Notes under the pieces: generated by a model | Database searches by the model: none | Seen by the model: only the letters and a program-made list of their open reading frames with translations | What the model was told of the DNA's origin: nothing | Source: Chrysemys picta bellii | Lineage: Eukaryota > Chordata > Testudines > Emydidae | Assembly: GCF_011386835.1 (NCBI RefSeq) | Contig: NC_088796.1 | Location: 29,653,011-29,717,010 of the forward strand | Direction: 5' to 3' | DNA: 64,000 bases | Part shown: piece by piece, positions 48,301-56,459 of the stretch | How positions within the stretch are numbered: position 1 is the first letter of the stretch | Layout of the letters: every line of letters starts with the position of its first letter | Position numbers and translations under genes: made by a program

Positions 48301-50297
48301 CAGCACGAGATAGGGATGGGACACTTTGCCAGTGTGTTTCACAGATATTTGCTGATAACGGAGGAATGGTGAGACTCAAGAATCTTGAATTCCTTTCCAG
48401 GCTCTGGAGGGGAGTATGTTCTGACACGCACAGATTCTTCTGCCTGTTCCCTTCCCCAAACGTGACATCTTTTCCATCTCTTCCTCACCTCTGGCTCCTG
48501 TCTCATTCTCTTTCCCTACCTAGTCCCAGTCTCTGCCTCTCAAATTTCTCCTAGTTTCCTTGCCCAGCCAGTCCCAGTTGAGAGGATAGAGCATGCTCAG
48601 ATGCCCTGGCGATGGTGCATGTGCAGTCTGGTCAGTTTTAGCAGCTGTGAGAGGCTTGCGTGTGCTCAGTGAGGATAGAAGCTTCTTTGATTTTAGCCAT
48701 TAAAATGAAGCCTTTACTGACCATTGGTGAACTGTGACTTTTTTTCACAGTCTTACAACTTAGCCAACTTTGGGCAGATTTTCATGAGGATGACAAAAGG
48801 CACATCCTTGACACGCAGGCCACCCCCTGCCAAATTTCAGGTCCCTGCTCCAAAGTGTGGGGGTGATAGAACTTCACAAAGAAAAGGTCATTAGAATTTT
48901 TAAACCTGGGCAAAACAACGTACTTTTCCCTAGCTGCATTCTTGGAAACAGCTGAACCACTTTAGCTGAAATTTTCCAAAAAAGTCAACCAGTGACAACT
49001 ACCCGGCATGGAAAATTTCAGCCCAAATGGTTAAAGTTTGGCAAAGTTATGAGCAACTGAAAACAGGATCTTATGATGCAAAGTGTTGGACAACCTTAAT
49101 AACGCTGCCAGCCCTGCCTGTAATATCAGTTTAGAAAAAGTGCAACATGCTCACTCTGTTTGGTAACTTTCGCATATAACATTTGTACATATCATTTCTT
49201 CATGCAGTATTATAAAACAGATAGCCAGAGCTCTAACATAAGATCTTTGAAGGGGGAGGTGGGATTCAATATAAGAATTGTACATTTTTGTTAAACTGAG
49301 GAACATTAAAAACACAGTACCAATCCATAAATCCCAAGGTTGTCTGCATCTTTATGTATATGCACAAGGCCAGAATTAGAGAGTCACTGTCAACTTGAAA
49401 TATAATCACTTAAAAAAAAATTCAGGTACTAGACCTAACCCCAAGTTCTACCAGTTTTTGTTTTTAACAACTTGGATTTTTTTGGCTGATGTCCACGTAA
49501 CTTGTTCAATCATAATAGCAAGAAACTACATGGTAACAATCTGTAAACTTAATCCAGAATATACAGTGTACTTTGCTTTATCAGATTTTTATTAGCATTA
49601 TTTAACATATTACATCTTGTTGTTTCAGGTATGTAATAGTGTATTTAACAGCTGGGATCAATTTAAAGATCACTTGGTAATACACACAGGAGACAAACCC
49701 AACCATTGTACCTTATGTGATTTGTGGTTTATGCAAGGCAGCGAACTGAGAAGGCATCTCAAAGACATTCATAACATTTCAGAACGAATAGTGACAGAGG
49801 AGGTTCTTCCAGTGGAAGACGTGGAAACTGAACCAGTGACATCAATGACTATTATAGAACAAGTGGAGCAAGTCCATGTACTACCAGTAATTCAGGTACA
49901 AGTGGATCCAGCACAAGTAACTGTGGAACAGGTGCATCCGGATCTGATTCAAGATAATCACGTGAAAGGCACACAGATGGACGATCTGCAAGAACAGGTA
50001 CAGATTAGTTACGTAGAAGTGGAACACATTCAGACTGAACAAGGTGCTGATGTACAGATGGAGGAGCTACATGTTGAACATGTAAATCAGATACAAATGG
50101 AAGAGGTACAGGCAGAACTTATAGATGAAACAGATCTAGAACAAGTGGAGTCTGAAAACATTAATCAGGGAGAGTTAGAAGAGAGCGAAACTGGTGAAAT
50201 AGGTGATGTGGAGACCGTTAAAGAAGATCATGAACAAGCTGAAGATTTAAAAACTCAACAAATAGTGGACACACAAGATGAGCAAGTGGATGATTAG
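27217..50297 (+). CDS. ZNF131: ZNF131 spliced coding sequence, join of six exons, 619 aa
   Basis: The join is 27217-27340, 28858-28959, 29542-29686, 33025-33713, 42605-42735 and 49629-50297 (1860 nt). Residues about 13-124 are a BTB/POZ domain, the homo/hetero-dimerisation and corepressor-recruiting fold. A Lys/Arg cluster (KTKKRK, near residue 143) and a second one (SKKQRPGKK, near 322) look like nuclear localisation signals. Fingers lie at about 263-285, 290-313, 330-352, 358-380, 394-416 and 423-445. The fourth ends H-x3-C, so it is C2HC, and the others are C2H2. Residues 446-619 are rich in Glu, Gln, Val and Asp with no fold that I recognise. The start codon has A at -3 and G at +4. All zinc ligands are present, there is no frameshift, and I conclude the gene is functional. 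Confidence 0.95.
28281..28470. mobile_element. Tigger/pogo-like MITE with TA ends (intron 2)
   Basis: The ends read TATACACCTCTACCTCGATA and, inverted, TATACACCTCTACTCCAATA at 28278 and 28472. They form terminal inverted repeats of about 26 bp that open and close with TA, as expected of Tc1/mariner/pogo-type insertion. There is no coding capacity. The centre is unrelated C/G-rich filler. Confidence 0.75.
28858..28959 (+). CDS. ZNF131: ZNF131 exon 3 (BTB core)
   Basis: The exon is preceded by CCTTTTAG and followed by GTAACC. It encodes residues 42-75, including HHFKAHKAVLAACSQFF, the most conserved BTB signature (buried Asp and HKAVLAA), and QEPLVEIEG. It is phase 1 at both edges. Confidence 0.95.
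29542..29686 (+). CDS. ZNF131: ZNF131 exon 4 (BTB C-terminal half)
   Basis: The acceptor is TTCTAAACAG. The exon encodes residues 76-124 (FRHLIEFTYTAKL, then EANDVWKAAEYLQML), the end of the BTB fold. The donor is GTAAGC at 29687. The exon itself opens with GTGTAAGTAA, which contains a perfect donor consensus, GTAAGT, at 29544-29549. Confidence 0.95.
30612..30939. mobile_element. Tigger/pogo-like MITE, second copy
   Basis: The left end is TACAGTAGAACCTCAGAGTT. The right end is the inverted complement, GAGGTTTTACTGTA. It has TA termini and no coding capacity. It is the inverted-orientation relative of the element at 1024-1441: both share the motif AACTGGAAGTATGCAATCAG or its complement. Confidence 0.8.
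32232..32612 (-). pseudogene. Unidentified open frame in intron 4 (possible retrocopy with MITE-derived tail)
   Basis: An ATG at 32612 opens a 126-codon frame (MSVKTTPPQSRALSKGVGSQ...) that extends further upstream without a stop. The first ~90 residues look like ordinary protein (ERQAAVDEYKWRSQKDPA, then PKPPSTKYEIHPYA) and use balanced codons. The last ~30 residues lie in sequence resembling the GGTCTACACT MITE family of this window. I do not recognise the protein. It lies antisense within a ZNF131 intron. A processed pseudogene whose 3' end was replaced by a transposon is the simplest reading; a chance frame is possible. Confidence 0.35.
33025..33713 (+). CDS. ZNF131: ZNF131 exon 5 (linker, NLS, zinc fingers 1-3)
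   Basis: This is the largest internal exon (689 nt, residues 124-354). It encodes the basic KTKKRKIAE stretch, an acidic linker (EIEVEIAEGTIEVEDDSIE), ALALLADITSKYRQG, and fingers FHCEKCNRSFKLFYHFKEH, YKCDICNKRYLRESALKQH and HVCQYCDKQFDHFGHFKEH, each with both cysteines and both histidines. The donor GTAACA at 33714 interrupts the HTG|EKP linker between fingers 3 and 4, the usual place for introns in finger genes. Confidence 0.95.
35063..35194. repeat. Near-perfect palindrome, 61-bp arms, 10-bp spacer
   Basis: Left arm 35063-35123 and right arm 35134-35194 are reverse complements with one mismatch. The spacer is TCGTGGGCTG. The arm sequence (GGCACCTTAGAGACTAAC, GAGCATAAGCTTTCG) belongs to the short dispersed element also seen at 62969-63100. 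The palindrome is therefore a tail-to-tail fusion of two copies. Confidence 0.9.
36714..37050. mobile_element. hAT-like MITE (CACTGGTGGGCAACC ends)
   Basis: The left end is CATTGGTGGGCAACCTGC and the right end is GCAGGTTGCCCACCACTG. These inverted repeats are of the CAGTGG type used by hAT elements. The G/C-rich interior is itself partly symmetrical (CCCGCAGCTCCCAGTGG against CCACTGGGAGCTGCGGG). There is no open transposase. I could not define a clear target duplication. Confidence 0.7.
37820..38000 (+). mobile_element. L2/L3-type LINE reverse-transcriptase fragment
   Basis: Plus-strand translation gives DYCNVLYI followed by PLIERWFAPGARVNESWI, resembling the C-terminal part of L2/L3 (CR1-clade) ORF2 around its DYCNALY motif. 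The frame is broken by stops. It is an old, short remnant. Confidence 0.5.
38396..38936 (-). mobile_element. CR1 LINE 3' end, 5'-truncated
   Basis: The element starts on this strand with TAGACTCATAGACTTTAAGG and AGAAGGGACCATTATGATCATCTGGTC (split here only for length), the reversed 3' terminus of a CR1 family. It continues through GGCCGTTCCAATATTTCACC. It is non-coding and 5'-truncated as usual for CR1. Confidence 0.8.
39299..40445. mobile_element. hAT-like element nested in CR1, 8-bp TSD
   Basis: The 8-bp duplication TCTAGTTC flanks it at 39291-39298 and 40446-40453. The termini are AGGGGTTCTCA and, inverted, TGAGAAATAC. The interior has an A/T-rich half with a triplicated GTGAAAAGTGATA motif and a G/C-rich half of degenerate CCCGAGCC-type repeats. 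There is no transposase frame. Confidence 0.85.
40707..40819. mobile_element. Short hAT MITE nested in CR1, 8-bp TSD
   Basis: The ends are CAGTGTTTGTCAA and TTGAAAACCACTG. The flanks CTCTATAT (40699-40706) and CTCTGTAT (40820-40827) form an 8-bp duplication with one difference. At 113 bp it is non-autonomous. Confidence 0.85.
42605..42735 (+). CDS. ZNF131: ZNF131 exon 6 (zinc finger 4, start of finger 5)
   Basis: The acceptor is GTCTTAACAG. The exon encodes residues 354-397: the conserved linker TGEKPF, finger 4 (FECPNCHERFARNSTLKCHLTAC, C2HC), a basic spacer AKKGRKK, and YECQ, the first cysteine of finger 5. The donor is GTATGT at 42736. Finger 5 is therefore split between exons. Confidence 0.95.
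43326..44130. mobile_element. MITE with TACCGTATATACTCG ends
   Basis: The left end is TACCGTATATACTCGATCAT. The right end, inverted, is TACCGTATATATGTACTCGT, with GGCTTATGA/TCATAAGC just inside. TA termini suggest mariner/pogo-type mobilisation. An internal CAGGGGTCAGCAAAC motif near 43428 indicates a further nested hAT-type fragment. The long open frames here are G/C-rich artefacts. Confidence 0.75.
44462..45627. mobile_element. Non-autonomous DNA element, TACTCCTG...CAGGAGTA ends (copy 1)
   Basis: The left end is TACTCCTGAGGGCATTCTGC. The right end, inverted, is TACTCCTGGGGGAATTATGC. The flanks read TA-like. The interior is G/C-rich and low in complexity, so its open frames are not genes. 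It shares its first ~70 bp and last ~40 bp with copy 2 at 46345. Confidence 0.75.
46345..47365. mobile_element. Non-autonomous DNA element, TACTCCTG...CAGGAGTA ends (copy 2)
   Basis: The left end is TACTCCTGGTGGAATTCTGC and the right end is CCCCCAGGAGTA. It has the same orientation as copy 1, 717 bp downstream. The interior differs: it includes CT-rich repeats of the CCTGTCCCTATGTAGCTCTG type at about 46855-47000. Confidence 0.75.
48215..49130 (+). repeat. Dispersed ~0.9-kb repeat, copy 1 (intron 6)
   Basis: Shared landmarks with copy 2 at about 54000-55130, in the same order, are ATTCTTCTGCC, CATGCTC, TGAAATTTTCCAAAAA, TTATGAGCAACTGAAAACA and AAGGTGTTGGACAACTTT-like. The class is unknown. 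A SINE-like head is included in copy 2. Confidence 0.65.
49629..50297 (+). CDS. ZNF131: ZNF131 exon 7 (fingers 5-6, acidic tail, stop)
   Basis: The acceptor is TTGTTTCAG. The exon begins VCNSVFNSWDQFKDH (rest of finger 5), then finger 6 (HCTLCDLWFMQGSELRRHL, ending H at 445). A ~170-residue tail follows, dense in Gln, Val, Glu and Asp (for example VTVEQVHPDLIQD), ending with TAG at 50295-50297. Confidence 0.95.
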   Translation, partial: VCNSVFNSWDQFKDHLVIHTGDKPNHCTLCDLWFMQGSELRRHLKDIHNISERIVTEEVLPVEDVETEPVTSMTIIEQVEQVHVLPVIQVQVDPAQVTVEQVHPDLIQDNHVKGTQMDDLQEQVQISYVEVEHIQTEQGADVQMEELHVEHVNQIQMEEVQAELIDETDLEQVESENINQGELEESETGEIGDVETVKEDHEQAEDLKTQQIVDTQDEQVDD

Positions 50298-51600
50298 GAC
50301 AAATGACTGTACTGTGCAGGTTTAGAGATGAAATACCAAATTATTTTTGTTAAAATTCTACGTTAATTTTTGTACCAACTGTGGTCGGCTCTCCAGCATC
50401 GCTGTCCTTAGGAAACCAGAAGGTGGACCAAATTTAGGATATTTCTTATACAATTAAAATCATCCTATTGTACTTTAAAAAGAACTTTTCCCCTTTCATG
50501 TAATGCCATGGAGCAAAAACTATCCCAGAGATCAGCAGCTTTATGAGAAGTGTAATAGTTGGTTGAATAGACTGTGTCATTTGCCCCATGTGTGTGCAAT
50601 TGTTGTCACTGAGAGACTCCCCCTCCTCCCCCATTTACAAGCCCTTGATATATACTTCCAGAGGAAAAGGGATGGGTGGTGGGGTGTGAGTGAGTGAGAG
50701 AGATGGCAAAATGCTAGAATATGGGGATTCTAATGTATGCGTCGATATTTAAAGACAGTTGGACCCACTTAGAAAACACACAGATGTTTGTCATCCAGCA
50801 GCAGTTCCTTTATAATAGCAGCAATTCTCAATATACTTTTTCCTAATATGAACAGCCTTCTTTCAGCCCACTTTGAAAATGCCAGACTGATGGTAACAAG
50901 TATTGTCACTAAAGTTCTTGGAGTGCAAAAAGTCTTGTGCCTTTTCAGAATTGACTAAACTTCCACAAAGCTCCTAGAATGTTTAAGAAGCTAGTGCAGT
51001 AAAAGGCAATGTAGATAATGCTATAGTGCTTTATATTTTTGCTTATAATTGTCAGCTACCAATTCTTGCTTTAAATTTAGATGGGGGTAGAACGGAACAA
51101 ATTACACATTGTGACGATTGTTGAAAGGGCCACTTACAATAGGAAAAAATCAGCTGAATCCATGGTAAATGAAGCGGCTGAAAGATTGTACCATCTTACC
51201 ACTTCAAATTAAAAATGAATGCATTTAAAAACAGAGAAAATGTGTGTATGATATATCAGGTTCCTGTTTTAAAATGAAATTTTCTCTGACACTTGACATA
51301 AAGATCTTGTGCTAAAAAAGAATTAAAGCCATAGGTATGAGTGCTAAACTGTGGATTTAAAAGTAGGAGTGTAAATATTTTAATCAGTATTATTGAACAA
51401 TAAAACAATACCAACCATGAAAAAACTGTGACATTACTTGCTTCAGTCACTATATATTAGGAAACAAGTGTTTTAGTTTGAGTACTTGTACAGTACAATA
51501 TATACAGCAGGTAACAATGCAATTCAGTTTAGCTCCAATGTAAAACATTCCCTCTCTTTGCAGTGTAATAAATAACTGGGCTAGATTGTGATCTTGGTAA
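50298..51600 (+). terminator. ZNF131: ZNF131 3' UTR and candidate poly(A) signals
   Basis: A/T-rich sequence follows the stop. AATAAA occurs at 51399-51404 and at 51567-51572. Weaker ATTAAA-type hexamers occur nearer the stop (about 50453). No further gene begins before 55.9 kb. Which signal is used cannot be told from sequence alone. Confidence 0.55.
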
Positions 51601-54600
51601 TGACAGTGGAGTTAGTGCAGATCCACTTTGACAGAATAACCCATTACTACACATGGAACTTCATTAAAGGATGTTGGCTTGACTTTTCAAAGGTGGTGGG
51701 TACTTTCAGCTACCAATGACTTTAGTGAGATTTGGCACTTCTGAAAATCAGTCCACTTTTTCTCATATCTGAAAACGAAAACTTATACAGATAATTTCTC
51801 ACAGAATTCTAGCAATCCTGCAGACCCCAGACCTATCTTGTTCATTTTCCTGAAAGTGCAGAATTATTCCCTCTAGTATGCTCTGAAATGCTTTATCTAG
51901 TCTCAGTCTAATGCTTGCTATCTGCTACCATTTCCCTTGAGTGAATATTCCACAGTAAACAGGGATATATTTAAGGTTCTGAAACATAACTTGAGACAAC
52001 ATATAGTGGGTGCGCTCTTTCTATTTATGCTGCTTTATACCCCTAACATTATAATTGTCTCTCTTTTTTAAAAAACAGGAGATAATCAGTGGGGTTGTGT
52101 AGATATAACTGAGGGCAGAACTTGGCTTATTGCTCTTCACAAAAGAGTAGAAAAAGGAGTCAAACAAGTGTTAATCTCCAATTTAGGGTTTCTGTCAAAT
52201 CACTGCAATCAGCTTCCATTAATTTTTAACTGAAAGTAAGTCATTGATTTTTCTAATGTAAATATTAGGAATATTAAATCTTAGAAACATTAAATAGGTA
52301 AGCAGTTAAAACAATCTTCAGAAGTAATCTTTTTGTCAGGATTTATTAAAATACATTGGTGCAGGAGCTTTTAAAATTATTTTCTAGTAACCGCCAGAAA
52401 AAAATATATACAGTAAAGAGACAAAAATGAATATTTATAATGGCAGCCTAAATGTTGATTTGTTTGGTAGATATTTGTGCTAGTTCCCGTGACCATGTAA
52501 AAATGGCAAAGTGTTATATATGATCAGCATGTGCAATGTAAGGAGTCTCCTAGTACTGCTAACATGAATTGTTTGTTTTTAATTAATGACTGTAGTAGAG
52601 AAGTTTGAAATGAAACTAAAATGAATTCAGGTAAATTGTTGTTCCAGTGTAGATTCAAAAGGTGTACTAGTATCCAGCAGTGAATTTTGGAGAAAGAGCC
52701 TGCATAGGTAAGAGTTGTAGGGAGCGGTTTGTCATACACAGAATGTAACACTAAGTCCAGAGGTAGATTCTCCATGAGAGAGTGTAGTGTGTATCTACCC
52801 TGTAGCAGGCATCCGCTGAACTCCCACTAGCAGCAGATAGTTTACTAATTTACAGAAATCAAAGGCTGGTCTTGCATGATTTTGTAGGATGTGTAAAAAT
52901 GACCAGGGCTGCTATCACTTCCCCAGGTCATATGATGCCACCTACCTATATCCTTCACTCACTCCTGCTCTCTAGACCCACATTGCTCTCATTCTTGTTT
53001 ATCCCCCAGCATATGCTCTTTGCTAATCAACATGCTCCTCCACAGGATAGGGAGCAGATCTCCAGTGGGACACCCTGAAATACCTGATTCAGTGGTGGTG
53101 AAAGCAGTGCTCTAGTAATAGAGGCAAGAATCAGGGGGGAAGAAGAAAGGGACTGGTTTGGGTGGGGAAAATTTGAGTGGATAAATGTACAGAACAAAGG
53201 GTACTCCTACTTACATTTTTCCATAATATAAGAACAAAGAAGATGCATGAAATAAAGGCAGCTAATTTTCAAATTAAGGAAAGTAAATACACTTATGTAA
53301 TGCATAACCAGTATGGGGAATGGATTAGTACTAGAGCTGAGTTAAAGAACCTAGTAGAATTCAAGAAAAAAATTGACATTAATTTGGAATAACAGACCAC
53401 AGTCATATTAGGCTAAAACAAAAATTAAAGATGTATAACCTCATCCTGTAGATCAAAAACTGGTAATTGAGGGGAATAGGAGAAAGTTCACTTGAGGGAA
53501 GGTAATCCATCACATCCCTCTGTCAGGTTTCTTGTATCCTCCTGCAAAGTTACAAAATATCTGTCAAGTAGATGGACTACAGTGTGACCCAGTATGGCAA
53601 TTTGTGTTACTACGTAGGGACAAAGGGAAGATGGGAGAAGAGAGAGATGTCAAGAAAAAAATCTTCAGAGGTGCCTACCTCAGCTTAAAACTCCAGTGAT
53701 ATCCCCCACGCCCCTCAACAAAATTTAACATACATTCTCCACCCCTTCTTTCTGTTGTATCTATGTAATTAAAGATTATTGTAACGCAGAAGCACAAGGA
53801 GTCTGAATGAAGATTACACAGGCAACCTGTATTTTTTTAACTTTTGGGGGCTTGACTTTGCATCCTTGATGTTCTTTTAATGTAGGGTTTCAGTTTGGTG
53901 GTTTTTTTTTTGTTTTGTTTTATGTAACTTCCTGGGTTTTTAACAAAGCAAATAGAAATTCAATCATAGTAACATGATTCTGTGGCAGGGTTGGAACCTT
54001 GAGTTCCACCGTACAGACCACGGCCTGGTGAGATAAGAGTAATGCTAGCAGCAGTAGGCTATTATCCTCTGTGTGGGCCAGTCACTAGAGGGCAATGAGA
54101 GCAACATTTTCCCACCAAGTTTCACAATTGTTTGTTGACAGCAGAGGAATGTTGAGACTCAGGAAAGCTGGGTTCCAGATCAGTTCTGAAGGCAGTGTAT
54201 TCTAGTGGTTACAGACTCTTCTGCCCCTCTCCCTCCACCCTGTCCTTCCCACACCCACAGCTGTCCTGTTTGGTAGGACAAATCGGGGCAACTGCTCCAG
54301 GCCCTTTGCTTTGGGTGGCCCCATGGGCCAGTGCGATTGGACGGCACAGTGGGTCCTGGAAGAGACGAATCCATCGCTTCTGCCCTGGGCCCCGCGCTCC
54401 CGTAGGGATGGCCCTGCCCACACTCTATCTAGCTTTTTGGCCCAGCCTTCACCACAACCCTACTCCCAGGAAAGGCTCCTCACAGCTCTGAATTCCAGTC
54501 AGGCTGTTTTCTTGCAGCCTGGGCTCAGCAGATTAGCAGTGGGAGCACAGGAGAATGAAAGCAGAGGAATTCTATTATTGTGCCCAGTGCTATAGCAGTG

Positions 54601-55929
54601 CTTGGCTGTTAGGAGGAGCAATTCCAGGATAACTCCTAACTCCTGCAGCCGTAGGATGGAGTAAACTGAGCACAGATTGAATCCTCTGAGTATTAAGTCT
54701 GAGCATGCGTGAATTGAAATTTTCACAGGGTCATAACTTGACCAAATGTGGGAGGATTTTCCTGGGCACGGCAAAAGAGCCAACCCTGACGCCAGCGCGC
54801 ACACATCCCTGCTCTCCCACATCACAACCGCATGTCAAGTCCCTGCTCCAAAGGATGGAGGCAGCAGGCCTTCTCAACAAACTATGAGAATTTTTCTAAT
54901 ATAGCAAAACTATTTTTTCCCCAACATTGTTCTGAGAAACAGCTGGCCTGTTTTTGTTGAAATTTTCCAAAAATTTCAGTGTGAGACAGACACTAAGCAT
55001 GAGATTCTAAACAGACAGGAGACTGGTGTATTGTTCTTTTCTTTTAACCCCAAAGCTTAACACTTTTATGAGCAACTGAAAACAAGGTCTGAGAAGGTGT
55101 TGGACAACTTTAACTGAAAGCATCACTACCTGCTTCACCTATAGTATATACGCTCCCACCATTTATAGAGCCTCAGTGAGCAACCTGGGCTTAAAACTGC
55201 AGCAGATACCTGTTACCAGAACTCCTAAAGCTATGCTAGGGCATATGCCTTTGGGGTAGGAAGCAGAAAAGAATGATAGATTTACAAGACTTCTGCAACG
55301 TAAACCAACCACTCTTTTGTGGGTGCTGTCTAAACCCTCTATTGTATTGTAAACACAAAGTGAACTACATGCACCTGTAACTATGTGATTTGTAGCCCTA
55401 GTCAGTAGTGCAAGAATCCTGATTTTGCATACAATGCAAGTGTGAGTGCCAATTTTGTAAACTCAAGTTGTACCCATGAAAACGAGGCCACAATTTTGAA
55501 AAAAATTCTCTTTGCCTGAGTTTCCTTATCTATAAAATGGGGCTAATACCTATTTATCCATGTTAAGGGATTGTTGCCAGGATGAATTAATTTTTTTAAT
55601 GAAAAGTGTTATTTATTATTAGACTGTTGGGGTGTTTTGGGTTCCCCGAATCAACCCAAAACTGATCTTTAGTCGTAGTCCCTGAAACTCTTGATGAAGC
55701 CCACTGAGTTAAATGAATGCAGTACCATGACTACCGTGTTTCCCCTTGCCTAGAAAGAGTTGCCTATGTAATGTAAAGAGAGCGAGCGGAGCTGTCCAAG
55801 GTTGTAAAGGAAAACAGCGGCTCGCTGGCTAATTGCATTGTAGTTTTTTAAAGCACCTGTTTCCCCCACCCCCTGAGTAGCGCTGCCCAGATGCCCCTGA
55901 TCTTGGTCCTCCTTGAGTCCAACGCGTTT
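51601..55929. other. Intergenic stretch between ZNF131 and the second CpG island
   Basis: It holds a probable CR1 3' fragment in + sense at about 53195-53400 (AGATGCATGAAATAAAGGCA), dispersed repeat copy 2, and a SINE 3' part at about 55500-55640 (TTTCCTTATCTATAAAATGG). No gene is supported. Confidence 0.5.
54000..55130 (+). repeat. Dispersed ~0.9-1.1-kb repeat, copy 2 (downstream of ZNF131)
   Basis: It is collinear with copy 1 over GTACAGACCACGGCC..., GCAGAGGAATGTTGAGACTC, CAGACTCTTCTGCCC, GAAATTTTCCAAAAATTTC, ATGAGCAACTGAAAACAAG and GTGTTGGACAAC. The several open frames here are not conserved between the copies. Confidence 0.65.
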
Positions 55930-56459
55930 CACCAGCTGCCAGCCGGGGCTCCCCGCGCGGCGAGCGCCCTGCAGTCGCCAGGCGGGCTGTGTGGTATGCT
56001 CCTAACCCATCTCGCCGCTCCTGGGCTTGGCTAGGTCCGCCTCCCGCAGCCCGGGGGCCGCCTCCCGCTGCCGCCAATCAAAGCCGAAGGGCGCTTCCCA
56101 CCGCGGAGCGGGTGCAAAGGCGGCTGGCTCCCCGCTACCTTGGCAGCGGTGCTGCTGCACGGTGCCCCCCCGGGCTCCGCTTCGCCATGTCCCGCGCGCG
56201 GCCCTCGGCCTTCCCCGGGGGCTGCCGCTCGAGAAGCTAGCCCAGCCTTCCGCTGCCCCGGCGGCCCGCCCTCCCCAGGGCCCTGCCCCCTGCCGCCCAG
56301 AGCTCCTCCCGCCAGCCCTTGTCCCTCGCAGCTCTGGTCCCCTCCCTCCCCGCGGCGCGCGAGCAGCCTGGTGCCCCCGCCCGGCAGGGGGCTGCAATGA
56401 GTGCCCCGCGCGGAGCCCCGCCTGGGGCAGCCCTGCAGCCTGGCAGCCTCTCTCCGCAG
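55930..56459 (+). promoter_or_regulatory. Second CpG island and candidate first exon of the downstream gene (inferred NIM1K)
   Basis: This is a dense CpG- and G/C-rich block with a CCAAT box (56074-56078) that ends in the consensus donor CAG|GTAAGG (56459/56460). In mammals NIM1K lies next to ZNF131 in the same orientation, so this is probably its 5' exon. An ATG at 56397 opens 21 codons to the donor (MSAPRGAPPGAALQPGSLSP), which could be a start or an upstream ORF. The kinase domain is not in the window. Gene identity is inferred from gene order only. Confidence 0.5.

Larger units (their letters stand above)
42736..49628 (+). other. ZNF131 intron 6
   Basis: This 6.9-kb intron opens and closes inside a 12-nt direct repeat. 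It contains a TACCGTATATA-ended MITE (43326-44130), two related TACTCCTG-ended elements (44462-45627 and 46345-47365), and one copy of a dispersed repeat (about 48215-49130). The other stretches show nothing I can name. Confidence 0.7.
20060..51600 (+). other. ZNF131: ZNF131 gene (zinc finger protein 131, BTB/POZ-C2H2 factor), whole transcription unit
   Basis: The gene spans one probable non-coding and six coding exons. All introns start GT and end AG, and the coding exons join in frame to 619 codons plus stop, close to the roughly 620 residues known for mammalian ZNF131. Introns are about 7.0, 1.5, 0.58, 3.3, 8.9 and 6.9 kb. The family consists of nuclear DNA-binding regulators that combine a BTB dimerisation domain with C2H2 fingers. 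The order BTB, basic stretch, six fingers, acidic tail is seen here. The 5' limit (transcription start near the ETS site) and the 3' limit (poly(A) signal at 51399 or 51567) are inferred. The coding part is very secure because exon sequence, phases and junctions all agree. Confidence 0.95.

Noticed and set aside
54195..54595. 98- and 94-codon frames at 54.2-54.6 kb
   Set aside because: They fall in the dispersed repeat and are not preserved in the other copy at 48.2-49.1 kb.
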